Below the pieces are notes generated by a model. That model searched no databases. It was given only the letters and a program-made list of their open reading frames with translations, and was not told the DNA's origin. A program made the translations under genes and the position numbers. A stretch of DNA of 49,911 nucleotides from Brachionus koreanus (lineage: Eukaryota; Rotifera; Eurotatoria; Ploima; Brachionidae): assembly GCA_016987375.1 (NCBI GenBank), contig PJRA01000005.1:3003663-3053573 (forward strand). Direction: 5' to 3'. Below are positions 22,921-34,557 of the stretch, piece by piece; the stretch's first letter is position 1, and every line of letters starts with the position of its first letter.

Positions 22921-24787
22921 AAAATTGAAGACAAATCATAGAATCATGTAAAATGTACACTCAATAATTATATTTAGCGTTTAGTCTATTAAGTTCTGAA
23001 GAATGTTGCTTGAAGGCCAAGATCACAATTCAATAATGTGCTCATGGAACCAATCCTTTCCTGATCAGGCTCAATGATATATCTTCAATGACGAAACAGA
23101 TGCTTCTGATCTGTTTCACTTTTGTACATATTTGTCTTCATTTTGCTTTTTTCCACGAATTTACATTGTTATAAAAACTTTTTCTTAGCACCATATTTTT
23201 TAGTAAAATTAAAAAAAATAATAGTCCTTAATAGATTTCATTACACTTCATTTTTTACCTTTTGAAATAATCAGAAAAATGATCTAAATCTTGTTAAAAG
23301 ATCGAATTTTAAATTCAAATGTTTCTCAAGTTTATTTTGAATTTTTTTTTTCATTTTATTACTTGTTTGGAATTTAATATTTAAATTTCATTTTTAAATT
23401 TAATTTTGAATGCTAAAAATATCTTTGAAATAAACTCAAAATAAACTTTACAAAAATTTTAATTTATAGATTTTTTTTTTGAGTTATGAAAATATTTTCC
23501 AAAAGATTGTTATATTTTTCAAATTTACATTACATGAAAAAGGTGTTAAATTAAAATTATAAAAAAATTAATTATTTTTTAATTTGAATGCTACTTATTT
23601 TTGAATTAGGTAAATGACTTTGCATGTAACCTTTTCACAAAAATGCCCTCAACCGAATGCCTTATGTATCATATGATACAAAATTTTACTTGAATTTTAA
23701 ATATATATATAAATTATTTTGAAACAATGATTCATTTAAAAAGGAATTATAAAAAACACTTATTTTTGAAATATTTTTTTTAGTGCTAAAGATTCGAGTG
23801 TTTTAACATGCTTGATCAAAACTTTTTGAACAGGATAAATAAGGGCATCAAATTTTGTACTTGAAAACTCAATTGCGTGATAATTAATAAAAAATAATTG
23901 AAATCATAAATTTTTTAATGTTAAGATACATAACATAATTACTTGAAAAAATATTACATGATATAAACAAGCCTAGAAATTTAAAAAATCTGTTAAATCT
24001 AAAAATACAAAAATAGCTTGAATAATAGCAAAATATGCCATTAAATTTAGATCTGGTAATACAGATTTATTAGTTATACTAACAAATTATAGGTGTATTA
24101 TTAAATGATAAATTAAGATTACTAGATCTAATACAAAATAAATCTTTAAGACTTGTTTGTGTATGTTTAAAAAGTGAAATTTCAATTTTTAAAAATTTTT
24201 ATTTATCAAAAGAAGCTTAATAGAATATTATACTGTTACCAAGCTTTTTAATAGTTGATTTTATGCAACCTTTTAAAATTGAATTTAAATAAAGGAAAAA
24301 CACTTTGTTGACGTACATTACGAATGAATGTTACCTTAAAATTTTTATAAATGTAATTACATAGATTCGAAAGAATTTCACTAAAAAATAGAAGTTTTTT
24401 AGAATGATTGCATTTTTGTTTCCAAGTTATTTATAAGCTTGTTTAAATAAATCTTAAATTTGAACCAAAATCAAAAAATAAGCAAATATTAATTTCATAT
24501 TTTAAATAAATATAAATATTACTTTAAAAAAGCCTGTTTGTAAAAAGCAATTTTCGTTTCTCTTTTATTTAAGACATTGATAACTGAACCAATTATGGTC
24601 AAAATTTGAAAAAAAGCAAGTTTTTTTTATGGAAATTAAATTTTATTAATTTTACAGTAATTCAGAGAATTGATTCTTTTTAACAATAAAATTGATTTTA
24701 GCAATAAATTTTATTTGTACCAATATCTTTTTTGACTAAATATTTAAAATTCTATCAAAATTTTAGATAATAAATTTATTAATTCAA
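22921..24787. other. Intergenic region, no gene seen
   Basis: About 1.9 kb of A+T-rich DNA. Near 24095-24165 a frame reads LLNDKLRLLDLIQNKSLRLV, weakly like the end of a CR1/jockey-type reverse transcriptase domain (LExIQxKALR). The last 130 bases before the EGF gene start resemble 34558-34690 (see findings) and probably include that gene's promoter. Confidence 0.45.
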
Positions 24788-27727
24788 ATGGAAAGATTGA
24801 TCATTTTTTTGTTTTTATTTTCAAGATTAATTATCCATATTTTTGGACAAAGTATTGATTATTGCGAGAGTTCACCATGTCTTAACAATGGTATATGCTC
24901 ATCTTTTAGTAACTCATGGATGTAAAATTTTTCATCTTAAATTTTTAATGTTTCTAGCTTTTAATTTTGATATACTAGTTGTACTTGTATTTATCCATAT
25001 TCAGGTGTTAATTGCGCAAATAATATAGCATGTAATATGAACCCATGTCTTAATTCAGGATCATGTGATGTATCAAGTATAAGTCCATTTTTTATATGCA
25101 ATTGTCCACCGGGTTTTTCTGGAGAAAGATGTGAACTAAAACCAATTCCTCGTGCGTCTAGCCCTTGTCAGAAAGGAATATGCACTGAAAATTTACTTAC
25201 AAATGATCCCACTGATTATGCATGTGAATGTTTCCCTGGCTATACTGGAACAAATTGCCAGACATTGATTGACTACTGTGCTAGTCAACCATGCAAAAAC
25301 GGAGGAACTTGTTTTACAAATGTTCCTGGAGCGTATACATGCAGATGTCAACCTGGCTATACAGGAACAAATTGTCAAACTTTAATTAGCTTATGCTCAT
25401 TAGGAATATGTCTTAATGGTGGCACATGTATTCAAAATGGTTTAAATCTTACTTGTATTTGTCCAAATGGTTATACTGGATCAAATTGCCAAACTTTGAT
25501 TAATTTTTGTATTACAAATCCTTGCGGAAGTCAGGGAACATGCAGTCAAACAATAAATGGCTTTGTCTGTACTTGCTTACCCGGCTATACTGGAACAAAT
25601 TGTTTAGAAGACATAGACGAATGTGCAAGTAATCCATGTATGAACGGGGGTACATGTACGGATTTGGTAAATGGATACAAATGTACATGTACATGTGGAT
25701 ACACAGATACAATGTGTCAGACAAGAGTTAATCAATGTAGCAGTGCTCCATGTTTGAACGGAGGTGTATGTTTTCCATCAACAAGCAATGTATGTGATTA
25801 TACATGTGTATGTCCTGCACAATACACCGGAAAAAGCTGTCAAACAATACTAAATCCTTGCTCAAACAATCTATGTGCAAGTGGAAGTACATGCCAAGTA
25901 GTACCTAATTCATTGAATTACATTTGCATTTGTCCATTCGGTTTTCGAGGAACATATTGTAATCAGCGTATACCAGCTTGTGAGAGCAATCCTTGTGTAA
26001 GAGGAAATTGTACAGATCTTTCACAGGGAGGTTTTACATGCAGTTGTCCAGTTGGATATTCCGGTTATGATTGTAGTATTTTGTTAAGAGCTTGTGCAAG
26101 CTATCCTTGCTTAAACGGTGGTACTTGTTACGACTATTCTGGTCTCAGATATCTTTGTGCATGTCCGACTGGCTATCAAGGTTCAAATTGTCAGATAAGA
26201 ATTGATCCTTGTCAAAATCCGAATCAATGTTTAAATGGAGGCACATGTGTATCAACTACTCCAGGACTTTTCTATTGCACATGTCCGCCAAGATTTACTG
26301 GAAACAATTGTGAAACCCAAATAAGAGTTTGTGCTTCTAACCCGTGCGTAAACGGCATCTGTAATGAGCAAGTAGTCAATCAGAATGTTATCTACAGTTG
26401 CTCTTGTCCAGCAGGATATACTGGAAATAGATGTGAAGTTCAAATTGACGTATGTTAATCTAATCCATGTCAAAATGGAGCTTGTATACAGACATCACCA
26501 AATTTGTGGCAATGTCAATGTAGACCTGGCTTTAATGGTCTCAATTGTAACAATGACATAAATGAATGCTTGTCGAATCCATGTCCAAATGGAAGATGCA
26601 CAACACCATTTCCCAATATGTACCTGTATGAATAATTTAATTATTTCGAAAATCTTGTTTTTCTAGTTTAATTATTTAATTTAAAAAATTAGTTGTATTT
26701 GCAATGAAGGCTTCTACGGTTCTAATTGTGAGAATAGATTCGATTCTTGTTCAAGTAGTCCTTGTGGTCAAGGCACTTGTTTATCAATAAGTCCTTTACG
26801 TTATGTCTGTAAGTATAATTATCAAATAATTCTTTTTTTTCTTGATATTTAGTATGATTCAAACAATAGTTTAAGCTTTAAATTAAATCAGTCAAATAAA
26901 TTTCGAGAACTAAGTTATAAATCTAAACTTTCTTCTAAACATTTTTTCTCTAAAAAGGTAATTGTCCATCTGGTCTAACTGGTGTAAATTGTCAGACAAT
27001 AATTAATCTTTGTGCCTCAAATCCATGCATGAATGAAGGAGTATGCAGTCAACAGGGTACATCCGGTTATACATGCACATGCCCTTGTGGTTATACTGGT
27101 CCTAGGTGTGAGATTAGAATTAATTTCTGCCAAAAAAATTTAACCTATTGTCAAAATGGAGCAACATGCATAGAAAATCAACCATGTGCAGTCAGTTGTA
27201 TATGTCCAACCGGCTATTTTGGTCCAACTTGTGCTTTACTTGACGATGTAAATACTTTAAAAAATTTTTTTCCAAAATAATTTTCTATTACCTATTTTCA
27301 GCCATGTATTCCAAGAACTGATCCTTATCAAAATCCAAATCAGTGTTTGAATGGAGGCACATGTATATTCACCGGGCCAGGTTTATTCAACTGCACATGT
27401 CTAATAGGCTACAGCGGTCTTAGATGCGAATTAGAGATAAATGATTGTATCAGCTCACCGTGTAAAAATGGAACATGTGTACCATTAGAACCATCAGGAT
27501 ACAAGTGTGAACAAAATTTAAACTTTTGTTCATCAAATCCATGTCTTCAAGGAACTTGTAATAATCGTCTAACGGGATTTGAATGCATCTGTCCAACAGA
27601 ATATACTGGCCAAAGATGTGAAACAAAAGCAAATGCTACTTTGTATTTAGTTAGAACGTTATTATCAATTTGGAGATTTTTTTTTCTTCTTAAATTTAGC
27701 CCAAAAGATTTAAGAACTGATAGATAA
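24788..27727 (+). CDS. Secreted multi-EGF protein A, with one in-frame stop codon
   Basis: Five exons (24788-24921, 24979-26625, 26693-26808, 26958-27247, 27302-27727) join in phase into 871 codons. A signal peptide (MERLIIFLFLFSRLIIHIFG) is followed by about 21 EGF modules of the C..NPC.NGGTC...C.C..GYTG.NC type. One module (IDECASNPCMNGGTC) has the calcium-binding start; most begin I-N/D-x-C. The last exon ends with a shortened EGF lacking its final two cysteines, one normal EGF and a partly hydrophobic tail. An in-frame TAA at 26456-26458 falls inside module 14 (DVC-stop-SNPC), truncating the product after 537 residues, yet the frame and splicing stay intact beyond it. It may be a recent null allele, an error (TCA to TAA) or a gene in early decay. 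Function is unknown; EGF arrays usually mediate extracellular protein binding. Confidence 0.85.
26456..26458 (+). other. In-frame TAA interrupting the EGF array
   Basis: The codon between Cys 1 of EGF module 14 and SNPC is TAA. At the same place in neighbouring modules the codon is usually Ala or Ser (CASNPC, CSSNPC), so one change from TCA would make it. Coding resumes at once in the same frame for 330 more codons. Confidence 0.85.
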
Positions 27728-28139
27728 AATTTAATTTTGTATCGAAAAAAAAATCAAAAATGAAAAAAATTTTAGATGTTTTTTTTTTGACAATACAAAA
27801 CTTTGATTATTTTTTATAATTATTCTGTTGAATTAAAATTTAATAATATTAATTTAAGTTTTAAATTCTCAATTTTGAAATTTTTTGGTTGACTTTCTCT
27901 GTAATAGCAATATATTTTTATTGATTTTACCATATTTTGGCTTGAAAATCCTTTATTTTAGCTTGAGTTTCCACATCGCCCCTATTTGGGGGCTAATCAA
28001 CATTTTTAAATAATTTATTTTTCCCAAAAATTTAGATTGTTTAAAGAATATTTATTTAAAAAATAACTTGACTTTTAATAAAATTTAGTTATATTAGTCA
28101 CATTGGATAATGATCCCTATTAGCCAATCAATGCTTGCT

Positions 28140-28660
28140 TACAAATTTATTTGTATTTGTTTCGAATTTTTCATTGTTATATTTGTCCAAATTTAGGAAT
28201 AGACTGTTGTCTGGATAAAGTTTGAAATATCTGCTACTTGACATACTGTTTTTGATAATACCTAAAATTGCAGGTCTAGCATTGGTTTTGCATAGGACAT
28301 CTTCATCAATGTTATAAGCTAGACTGTATGAGTTTACTTCTTCTCGAATTAAGCTGACACGAACGTCTCATGACTGGCTCAAGGTTCGCTAACCTTAAAT
28401 TTCAGTTGATTTGATGTGTATGAATTTATTGAAAGATTAGAAGCTTTCGTTTTATACCCTCTAATAAATTTTGATTTTATATTTTGTGCCAACTCATTTA
28501 GTTTTTAGACCTTTTAGTTTTTTTTTATTGTTAATTGTTACTCCATCATTGATAAGCTTCAACTCTTTTTTGATTTCGAGAATCTGTTTTCACAATTAAA
28601 AAGAAGGCATGCAACTTTTTTTGTGCTCACTTTTAGTCGCCATTTGGTCATTCAGCTGTG
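28140..28660 (-). mobile_element. Decayed LINE reverse transcriptase fragment, copy 1
   Basis: On the minus strand, broken frames give INDGVTINNKK, then VRVSLIREEVNSYSLAYNIDED and MSSSRYFKLYPDNSLFLNLD. The colinear copy at 32050-32740 is longer and shows recognisable CR1/jockey-type RT C-terminal sequence. The segment was present before the segmental duplication. Inactive. Confidence 0.6.
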
Positions 28661-29197
28661 AATTAACTTAGTTTTCCACAATCAAATAACCAATTTAAGC
28701 CAAATAAATAAATTCATCATTATCTAGTGGGACTGTTTTTAACTTTTTTTATTAAATAAACCTTTCAAAATATAGTTATTCAAATTTAAATTTAGTAACG
28801 ATAAATTTTCTTTTCTAAAAGTCATCCGCCAAGTAAACATTAGTAATTATCTGAAAAACAATAAATAGATGTTTTATAAAGCTTTCAGCTACCTTTCAGC
28901 TTTATTTTCATAAAAAAGAAAAAGAGAACTGTTGAAGAACATCTAGCATTACTGTTGCCAAGTTCTTTAATAGATTGTTTCTATCAAATTTTTTTAATTT
29001 TAAATTTTAGAAAAAATTACTGTCAAATATAAAAGAATTGAAATTAAAAAAATTAATTTTTTAAGCAATTTTTTAGAGATTTGATTCCTTTTATTGTTAT
29101 AAAAATATCATCTTATTTAAAAAATTGTATCAAAGACGCAAGCATTTGAAAAGAGTTTTAAAATGACACTAGACTTCCTAGTGTTTAAAAAAATTAA

Positions 29198-29935
29198 TCA
29201 TTGGAATAAAATTCTAAATATTGATACATTAAAGCATGGGTTAGAGTCACACTTAGTTAAATAGACTTCACATCTTGTGCCAGCATAGCCTGGTGGACAT
29301 TGACAGGAAAATCCACCTATTATTTGATTTGGTAAGCACTCTCAGTTTAGATAACAACATTGCAATTTGGACCACCATAACCCTTTTTATTTAAATTAAA
29401 ATAAATTATAAATATTAGATTTTTTTTTAAATTTTTCTTACAGTATTACAATTACATGTGTAAGAATTTACACTTGCTACACAGATTCCATTTGGTGAAC
29501 ATGGATTACTTGAACAATAATTAATAAAAGTCTCGCATCTAGTGCCAGTGCCAGTGGACACTGACAAGTCCATGAATTGAAAGAATTTTGACAAACACCA
29601 TTGTTTAAACAAGAATTTGAAGAACAAAAGTTTATAACTACTTCACAAGATTGTTCAGTAAGGCCTAGTAGACAGGAACAGATAAAACCACCAAACAAAT
29701 CTTGACAAATGGCGTTATTTCGACATGGATTACTTGAGCATTCGTCAATGTTTGGTTCACAATTGAACCCATTCCATGCTGGTGGACAAGTACATGTGTA
29801 TCCATTTGTTCCTTGTTGATTGCAAGTTCCACCATTGAAACAAGGATTAGTATCGCATGTATTCAAAGTTATTTGACCATTTATTCCATTAGTTAAGATA
29901 AAAAAAAATTCAACAAGAACTATAGTTATTTTCAT
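29198..29935 (-). pseudogene. Pseudogene of minus-strand EGF protein (copy 1)
   Basis: The first exon (from the ATG at 29935, signal peptide [25 protein letters not shown]) is almost identical to that of the intact gene starting at 36859 and keeps three EGF modules. A 4-bp deletion relative to the intact copy, near 29550 (CCAGTGCCAGTGG), shifts the frame. After the next intron the remnant reads GPNCNVV then hits TAA, most middle exons are deleted, and the terminal piece GFSCQCPPGYAGTRCE...SIFRILFQ ends at TGA 29198. Clearly broken. Confidence 0.85.
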
Positions 29936-30262
29936 TTTAATATTAAAAGATAATATTAAAACTTGTTTTAATCTCTTTTTAACATGCAAAATTACGAAAA
30001 TAAAAAAATAAATCTAAAATTTTTCTGAAAAAATCTGTTATTGTTAAATTTATTTTAAGAACGAAGGACTCCTTTTCTAAATTCAAAAAAGTAACTTGCT
30101 TAAAATGCTTATTTCACCAATTTAGTTTCTAATTTTCCATAAATTTCTAAACAAATAAATCAAGTGTTGTAGGAAAATTAATTTTAATATAGCTTGATTT
30201 ATTTGACAAAAGCTTTGAAACATGTAATTCTAATGAAATTATAAAATAACTATATTTTTGCC

Positions 30263-31045
30263 TTCTTAAAAAATTTGATCAAATAAATAGAATTTCATCA
30301 TAAGACAATATCTTAGATTTTGTTGAAATTTTTGTCAATTTTAAAGATATACTTTTGATAGAAATTAAAATTAAGTAGTAAACATGAAACAAAATAAACA
30401 TTTCAGAGCGAGTCAACATTAGATGACGTCCTGTAGCGGTGTAGAGAAACTTGTCCAGGCTGTTTAAGAGTGAGTTTACTGTTGTCAAGCTGATGATAAT
30501 GAAAGACTATTTATACTATGTTTCAATATTTAAAATCTTGTTATTTTAACAATTATACCATGGTAGTAAAGTGGTTCTTCTTCATTTATTTTCAATTAAA
30601 CCATAAAATTCTAGTAGGAATCTCTTATGCATTTCATGTAATCTTTTTATATTTTAGCTTCTTAATTGATTATCAAATCAGTGATAAATCTATCATTTAT
30701 CAAATTTATGCTGACAAAATAAATTACTTTACACTTGGACTCATTCATTTTAACGCTTCGACCACTCAATCATCTTGTCAGTGTCCACTTGTATAGCATT
30801 TGATAATAAATTTACTGTCATTCTCAAATAGCTTATTAAAGTTTCCGAACCTGTGAGAAATTTTCAAACATAAGCTTACTAATAAACCAATAACTCTCTA
30901 ATTTTATCTTTAGGAGCCTTGTGAAACGCGATCAAACCCTTTCGATTAATCTAAAAATACTATCATCACAACACTAAATCCTCGACTCGGTGACCATATC
31001 TAGATTTTCTAGCAAGTTGATTTCACATGATTTAGCATGCATAAA
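30263..31045. other. Unique spacer between the duplicated blocks
   Basis: About 780 bases between the end of copy 1 and the SINE. A somewhat GC-richer patch near 30410-30490 contains TGACGTC, but I see no protein or RNA gene. No reading frame here resembles a known family. Confidence 0.4.
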
Positions 31046-31315
31046 TCCCGTATAGCCGAGTGGTTTGTGTGTTAGTCATGCAAGCAGAGGGTGAGGGTTC
31101 AAAACCCTCTGAGGGTGGAAAAATCTTCAAAATGTCTCTGCAATACGGGGCGCATGATTAAACCCCTTACATCAAAAAATGGGGACCAGTTTCGACTGGG
31201 TAAAATGCAGTAGCCTCTGTGTCAGATCGGAGCTGTTGCTCAAAAAAGGTACTTGAAAAGGAGATGAGCTCCTCCCCATTATCCACTAGGATAGAAAAGG
31301 GTCAAAAAAAAAATC
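31046..31315 (+). mobile_element. tRNA-derived SINE
   Basis: The head (31047-31119) carries an RNA polymerase III box A TAGCCGAGTGG (31053-31063, a perfect consensus match) and box B GGTTCAAAACC (31096-31106) flanked by a GAGGGT..ACCCTC stem, as in a tRNA T-arm. The acceptor ends do not pair, so it is not a working tRNA. A 190-bp unrelated body follows, with GC content well above its surroundings, and ends in a run of A at about 31306-31315. This head, body, A-tail layout defines a SINE. Target duplications are not evident. Confidence 0.8.
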
Positions 31316-31379
31316 CTTATTGATTGTATGTGTTTGATTAAATCAATAACCAATTCATCTCCTATTATTGTTCCATAGC

Positions 31380-31755
31380 AATAAACCGATGTGAAGCTCA
31401 AGTCTGTGCAAATGGCGGAACATGTATATTCACCGGGCCAGGTTTATTCAACTGCACATGTCTAATAGGCTACAGCGGTCTTAGATGCGAATTAGAGATA
31501 AATGATTGTATCAGCTCACCGTGTAAAAATGGAACATGCGTACCATTGGAACGATCAGGATACAAGTGTGAACAAAATTTAAACTTTTGTTCATCAAATC
31601 CATGTCTTCAAGGAACTTGTAATAATCGTCTAACGGGATTTGAATGCATCTGTCCAACAGAATATACTGGCCAAAGATGTGAAACAAAAGCAAATGCTAC
31701 TTTGTATTTAGTTAGAACGTTATTATCAATTTGGAGATATTATTTTTCTTCTTAA
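31380..31755 (+). pseudogene. Duplicated last exon of EGF protein A, orphaned
   Basis: From about 31417 this is nearly identical to 27357-27727: two EGFs, the shortened EGF and the tail, ending SIWRYYFSS-stop through a small indel that changes the end of the protein. It opens behind a TTCCATAG acceptor-like site with RCEAQVCANGG, but no upstream exons exist nearby; a SINE lies 65 bases away. Without a start or signal peptide it is best read as a gene fragment. Confidence 0.75.
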
Positions 31756-32049
31756 ATTTAGCCCAAAAGATTTAAGAACTGATAGATAAAATTTAATTTT
31801 ATATTTCAACTTGAAAAAAAATAAAAAATAAAAAAATTGTAGATGTTTATTTTTTTGACAAAACAAAACTTTTATTATTTTTTATAATTCTTCTGCTGAA
31901 AAAATTGAATTAAAATTGAATTATTCAAATAATTTATTTTTCCCAAAAATTTAGATTGTTTAAAGAATATTTATTTAAAAAATAACTTGACTTTTAATAA
32001 AATTTAGTTATATTAGTCACAAGGACTTCAAGATAATGATCTCTATTAG

Positions 32050-32740
32050 CCCATCAATGCTTGCTTAAAACTTCATTTGTATTTGTTTCGAATTTTTCAG
32101 TGTTATATTTGTCCAAATCTAGGAATAGACTGTTGTCTGGATCAAGTTTGAAATATCTGCTACTTGACATTTTACTGTTTTTGATAATACCAAAAATTGT
32201 GTTTTGCATAGGACATCTTCATCAATGTTTTAAGCTAGATTGTATGTCTTTACTTCTGCTGCCGAACAAAGCTGACACGAACGTATCATGACTGGTTCAA
32301 GGTTCGCTAGCTTTAAATTTCAGTTGGTTTGGTTTCTATAGATTTTTTGAAAGAGTAGAGGCTTTTCGTTGTATACCCTCTAATAAATTTTGATTGTTCT
32401 TGGACATGACTAGTGGACCAAAAGGAGCATTGTAGATAATTGGTCTAATAAGTCCTATGTATTTGATCATTTTGATTCTACTAGATAATTTTCAAATTTT
32501 TTCCATTGATTGGTTTGATAATGTTTAGATGCCGAGTAGTTCTTTTATATTTTTTGCTAACTCATTTAGTCTTAGACCTGGATCTAGAGTGATATCTCGG
32601 TTTTTTTTACAGTTAATTGTTACTCCATCATAGATGAGCTTCAGCACTTTTCTATAAAATCTCTTTTCACAATTAAAAAAATGCATGCAATTTTTTTGTG
32701 CTCACTTTTAAACTCCATTTGGTCATTCAACTGTGAATTT
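32050..32740 (-). mobile_element. Decayed CR1/jockey-type LINE, reverse transcriptase C-terminal part
   Basis: On the minus strand, in shifting frames: KLIYDGVTINCKKN, RDITLDPGLRLNELAKNIKELLG, MIKYIGLIRPIIYNAPFGPL, then NLLEGIQRKASTL, FGIIKN and SSSRYFKLDPDNSLFLDLDKYN. The order (DLGV..L.F..HI-like, then Y..LIRPI..Y..P, then L..IQRKA) is that of the thumb and C-terminal region of non-LTR reverse transcriptases. Several frameshifts and stops make it inactive. Shared with 28140-28660. Confidence 0.65.
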
Positions 32741-33132
32741 CCTGGAATTTTTTTTGCAAAGAGATGTAAGAATTCGTTTTTGAAGTTATGTTTATGATCA
32801 GTTAAAAATTTTGACCGGAAATCATGGATTAAAAGGGTCAGAGTCAATTTCAAGGACATGTGAACAAACCGATGTCATATTATTCTCTATAGCGCATTGA
32901 GACGAATCGTTTGACATATAGAAGTTTATATTTATATTTATCTTCAAATAAGACGGTTTCCCGTCAATTCTTGAATTATGGTAAAAAATTAATATCACTT
33001 TTCAGATAGATTAGGTTTTAAACTTGAAAAAATATCAAAAATTTTTAACGGATGAGTGAATGAATGATTTCGATTTTTTTAAGAATATGAATGGCGCTTT
33101 CAAATTTCAATAATTAGTTAAAAAATAATAGT

Positions 33133-33645
33133 GATGGGAGTTTTTTCTTTAGCTTAGTAAGCTAAAATTTTAGTTAACTAAAAATTAGTTATAAAAATAT
33201 GTTTTTCTTTTATAAATATCAAATAAATTACAAAGTTTTAATTAATTTGCTTTATTATTCATAAGTTTTTAAAAATTAGTTTATTTTCGTTTATTTCTTT
33301 TGCACTCTAATAATTGTAAAATTCAATTTATAAAAAAATTTAGATAAATAAAATAATTAATTTCTAAACTTTTGCAACATACTGTATAATATAATTTTTG
33401 ATTGACTAAGGCTCTCACATTGTCGCGTAAAATAATTAATGAAAAAAAAGAAATAATAATTTTATTATTATGTCAATAGAATAAAAAATCAACAAAATAC
33501 ATTTGGTTTTGTATCCAATCCTATTTTTACGAAAATTTTTCCAAAATGCACGTGATTTTGTAACCTATCCTTATTTAAAAAGTTTTCCCACAATAAATGA
33601 CATATATATCCAAATTGATGATGGGAGTTTTTTCTTTAGCTTAGT
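33133..33645. repeat. Pair of direct repeats bracketing an insertion in copy 2
   Basis: GATGGGAGTTTTTTCTTTAG followed by CTTAG(T)AGCTAAAA occurs at about 33133 and again at about 33621. Both copies are followed by TTAGTTAACTAAAA-like palindromes. The pair lies in the part of copy 2 (32742-33905) that is absent from copy 1, so it may be the ends of an inserted element of about 490 bp. No coding capacity seen. Confidence 0.55.
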
Positions 33646-33807
33646 TAGCTAAAAGTTATTCGACTAAATCAAGTTAACTAAAATTTAGTCGACTACTTAG
33701 TAGTAAACTAAATTAATTAAGTTAAGACCCATAACTAAAAAATATATATTTCCTTTTAATAAAGCCTAAAAAAATGTATAAAAATATTATGCAACTGTGA
33801 GTTTCAA

Positions 33808-34557
33808 TTGTATAGCTTAAAGATAAGAGTTTAATTTTAGAAAACGGATTGTATAATTGCTTGCATCTGTTTTTCAAAATTTTTTTAAATATAAAATAAT
33901 GGTTTAAACTTAGTTTTTCACAATAAAATAACCAATTGAAGCCAAATAAATAAATTCATCATTATCCAGTGGAACTGTTTTTAATTATTTCTATTAAATA
34001 AACCTTTCAAAATATAGTTTTTTAAATCAAAGCTTAGTAAGAATAAATTTTTTTAAATTTTTTTCTAAAAGTCTCTCGGCAGGTAAACCATAGAAATTAT
34101 CAGGAAAACAATAAATAGATGCTTTATAAAGCTTTCACCTTTCAGCTCTATTTTCATAAATATAATTTTTTATTAGAAAAAAATTTTATTTGAAGAAGAG
34201 AAACTTTGAAGAACGCTAGCATTATTGTTGCCAAGTTCTTTATTAGACTGTTTCTATCAAGCTTTTTAAATTTTTAATTTTAGAAAAAAATTAATTTCAT
34301 TGTTTAAATAAGTAATAAAATTTTAAACTAAAACTAAAATGTCTATTTTATTTAAAAAATTTCAAAAATTAAAAGTATTACTGTCAAATATAAAAGAATT
34401 GAAATTAAAAAATTTACCTTTTTTGTTTAAAAATTAAATATTTTTAAAAAATTAATTTTTTTACAGCAATGTTTTAGAGATTTGATTCCTTTTTTATGTA
34501 TAGCTTAAAGATAGGAGTTTAATTTTAGAAAACGGATTGTATAATTGCTTGCATTTA
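33808..34557. repeat. Direct repeat of about 60 bp in copy 2
   Basis: The stretch beginning TGTATAGCTTAAAGATA at 33808-33868 recurs at 34497-34557 with one or two differences. The second copy opens the insertion at 34493-34980. The two copies suggest a local duplication or a mobile-element insertion inside the duplicated block. Confidence 0.6.

Larger units (their letters stand above)
27347..30262. repeat. Segmental duplication, copy 1
   Basis: This block matches 31410-37206 in the same orientation and order: last EGF exon (27347-27727 with 31410-31755 and beyond), decayed LINE (28140-28660 with 32050-32740), spacer (28669-29000 with 33910-34290), minus-strand EGF gene 3' end (29150-29230 with 34990-35070), its first exon (29450-29990 with 36362-36913) and 5' flank (to 30262 and 37206). 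Copy 1 has lost the middle exons of the minus-strand gene; copy 2 has gained insertions. Confidence 0.85.

Noticed and set aside
25512..25724. Minus-strand frames opposite EGF gene A (also at 25193, 26252, 27450, 31511)
   Set aside because: Antisense shadows of Cys-rich EGF coding sequence, repeated because the exons are repeated.
30518..30796. Plus-strand open frame of 92 codons
   Set aside because: Hydrophobic, low-complexity translation of A/T-rich DNA without a signal that fits a known family, and no splice or duplicate support.
31047..31119. Functional tRNA gene
   Set aside because: Box A and B are good but the acceptor arm does not pair and a long body with an A tail follows, so it is a SINE head.
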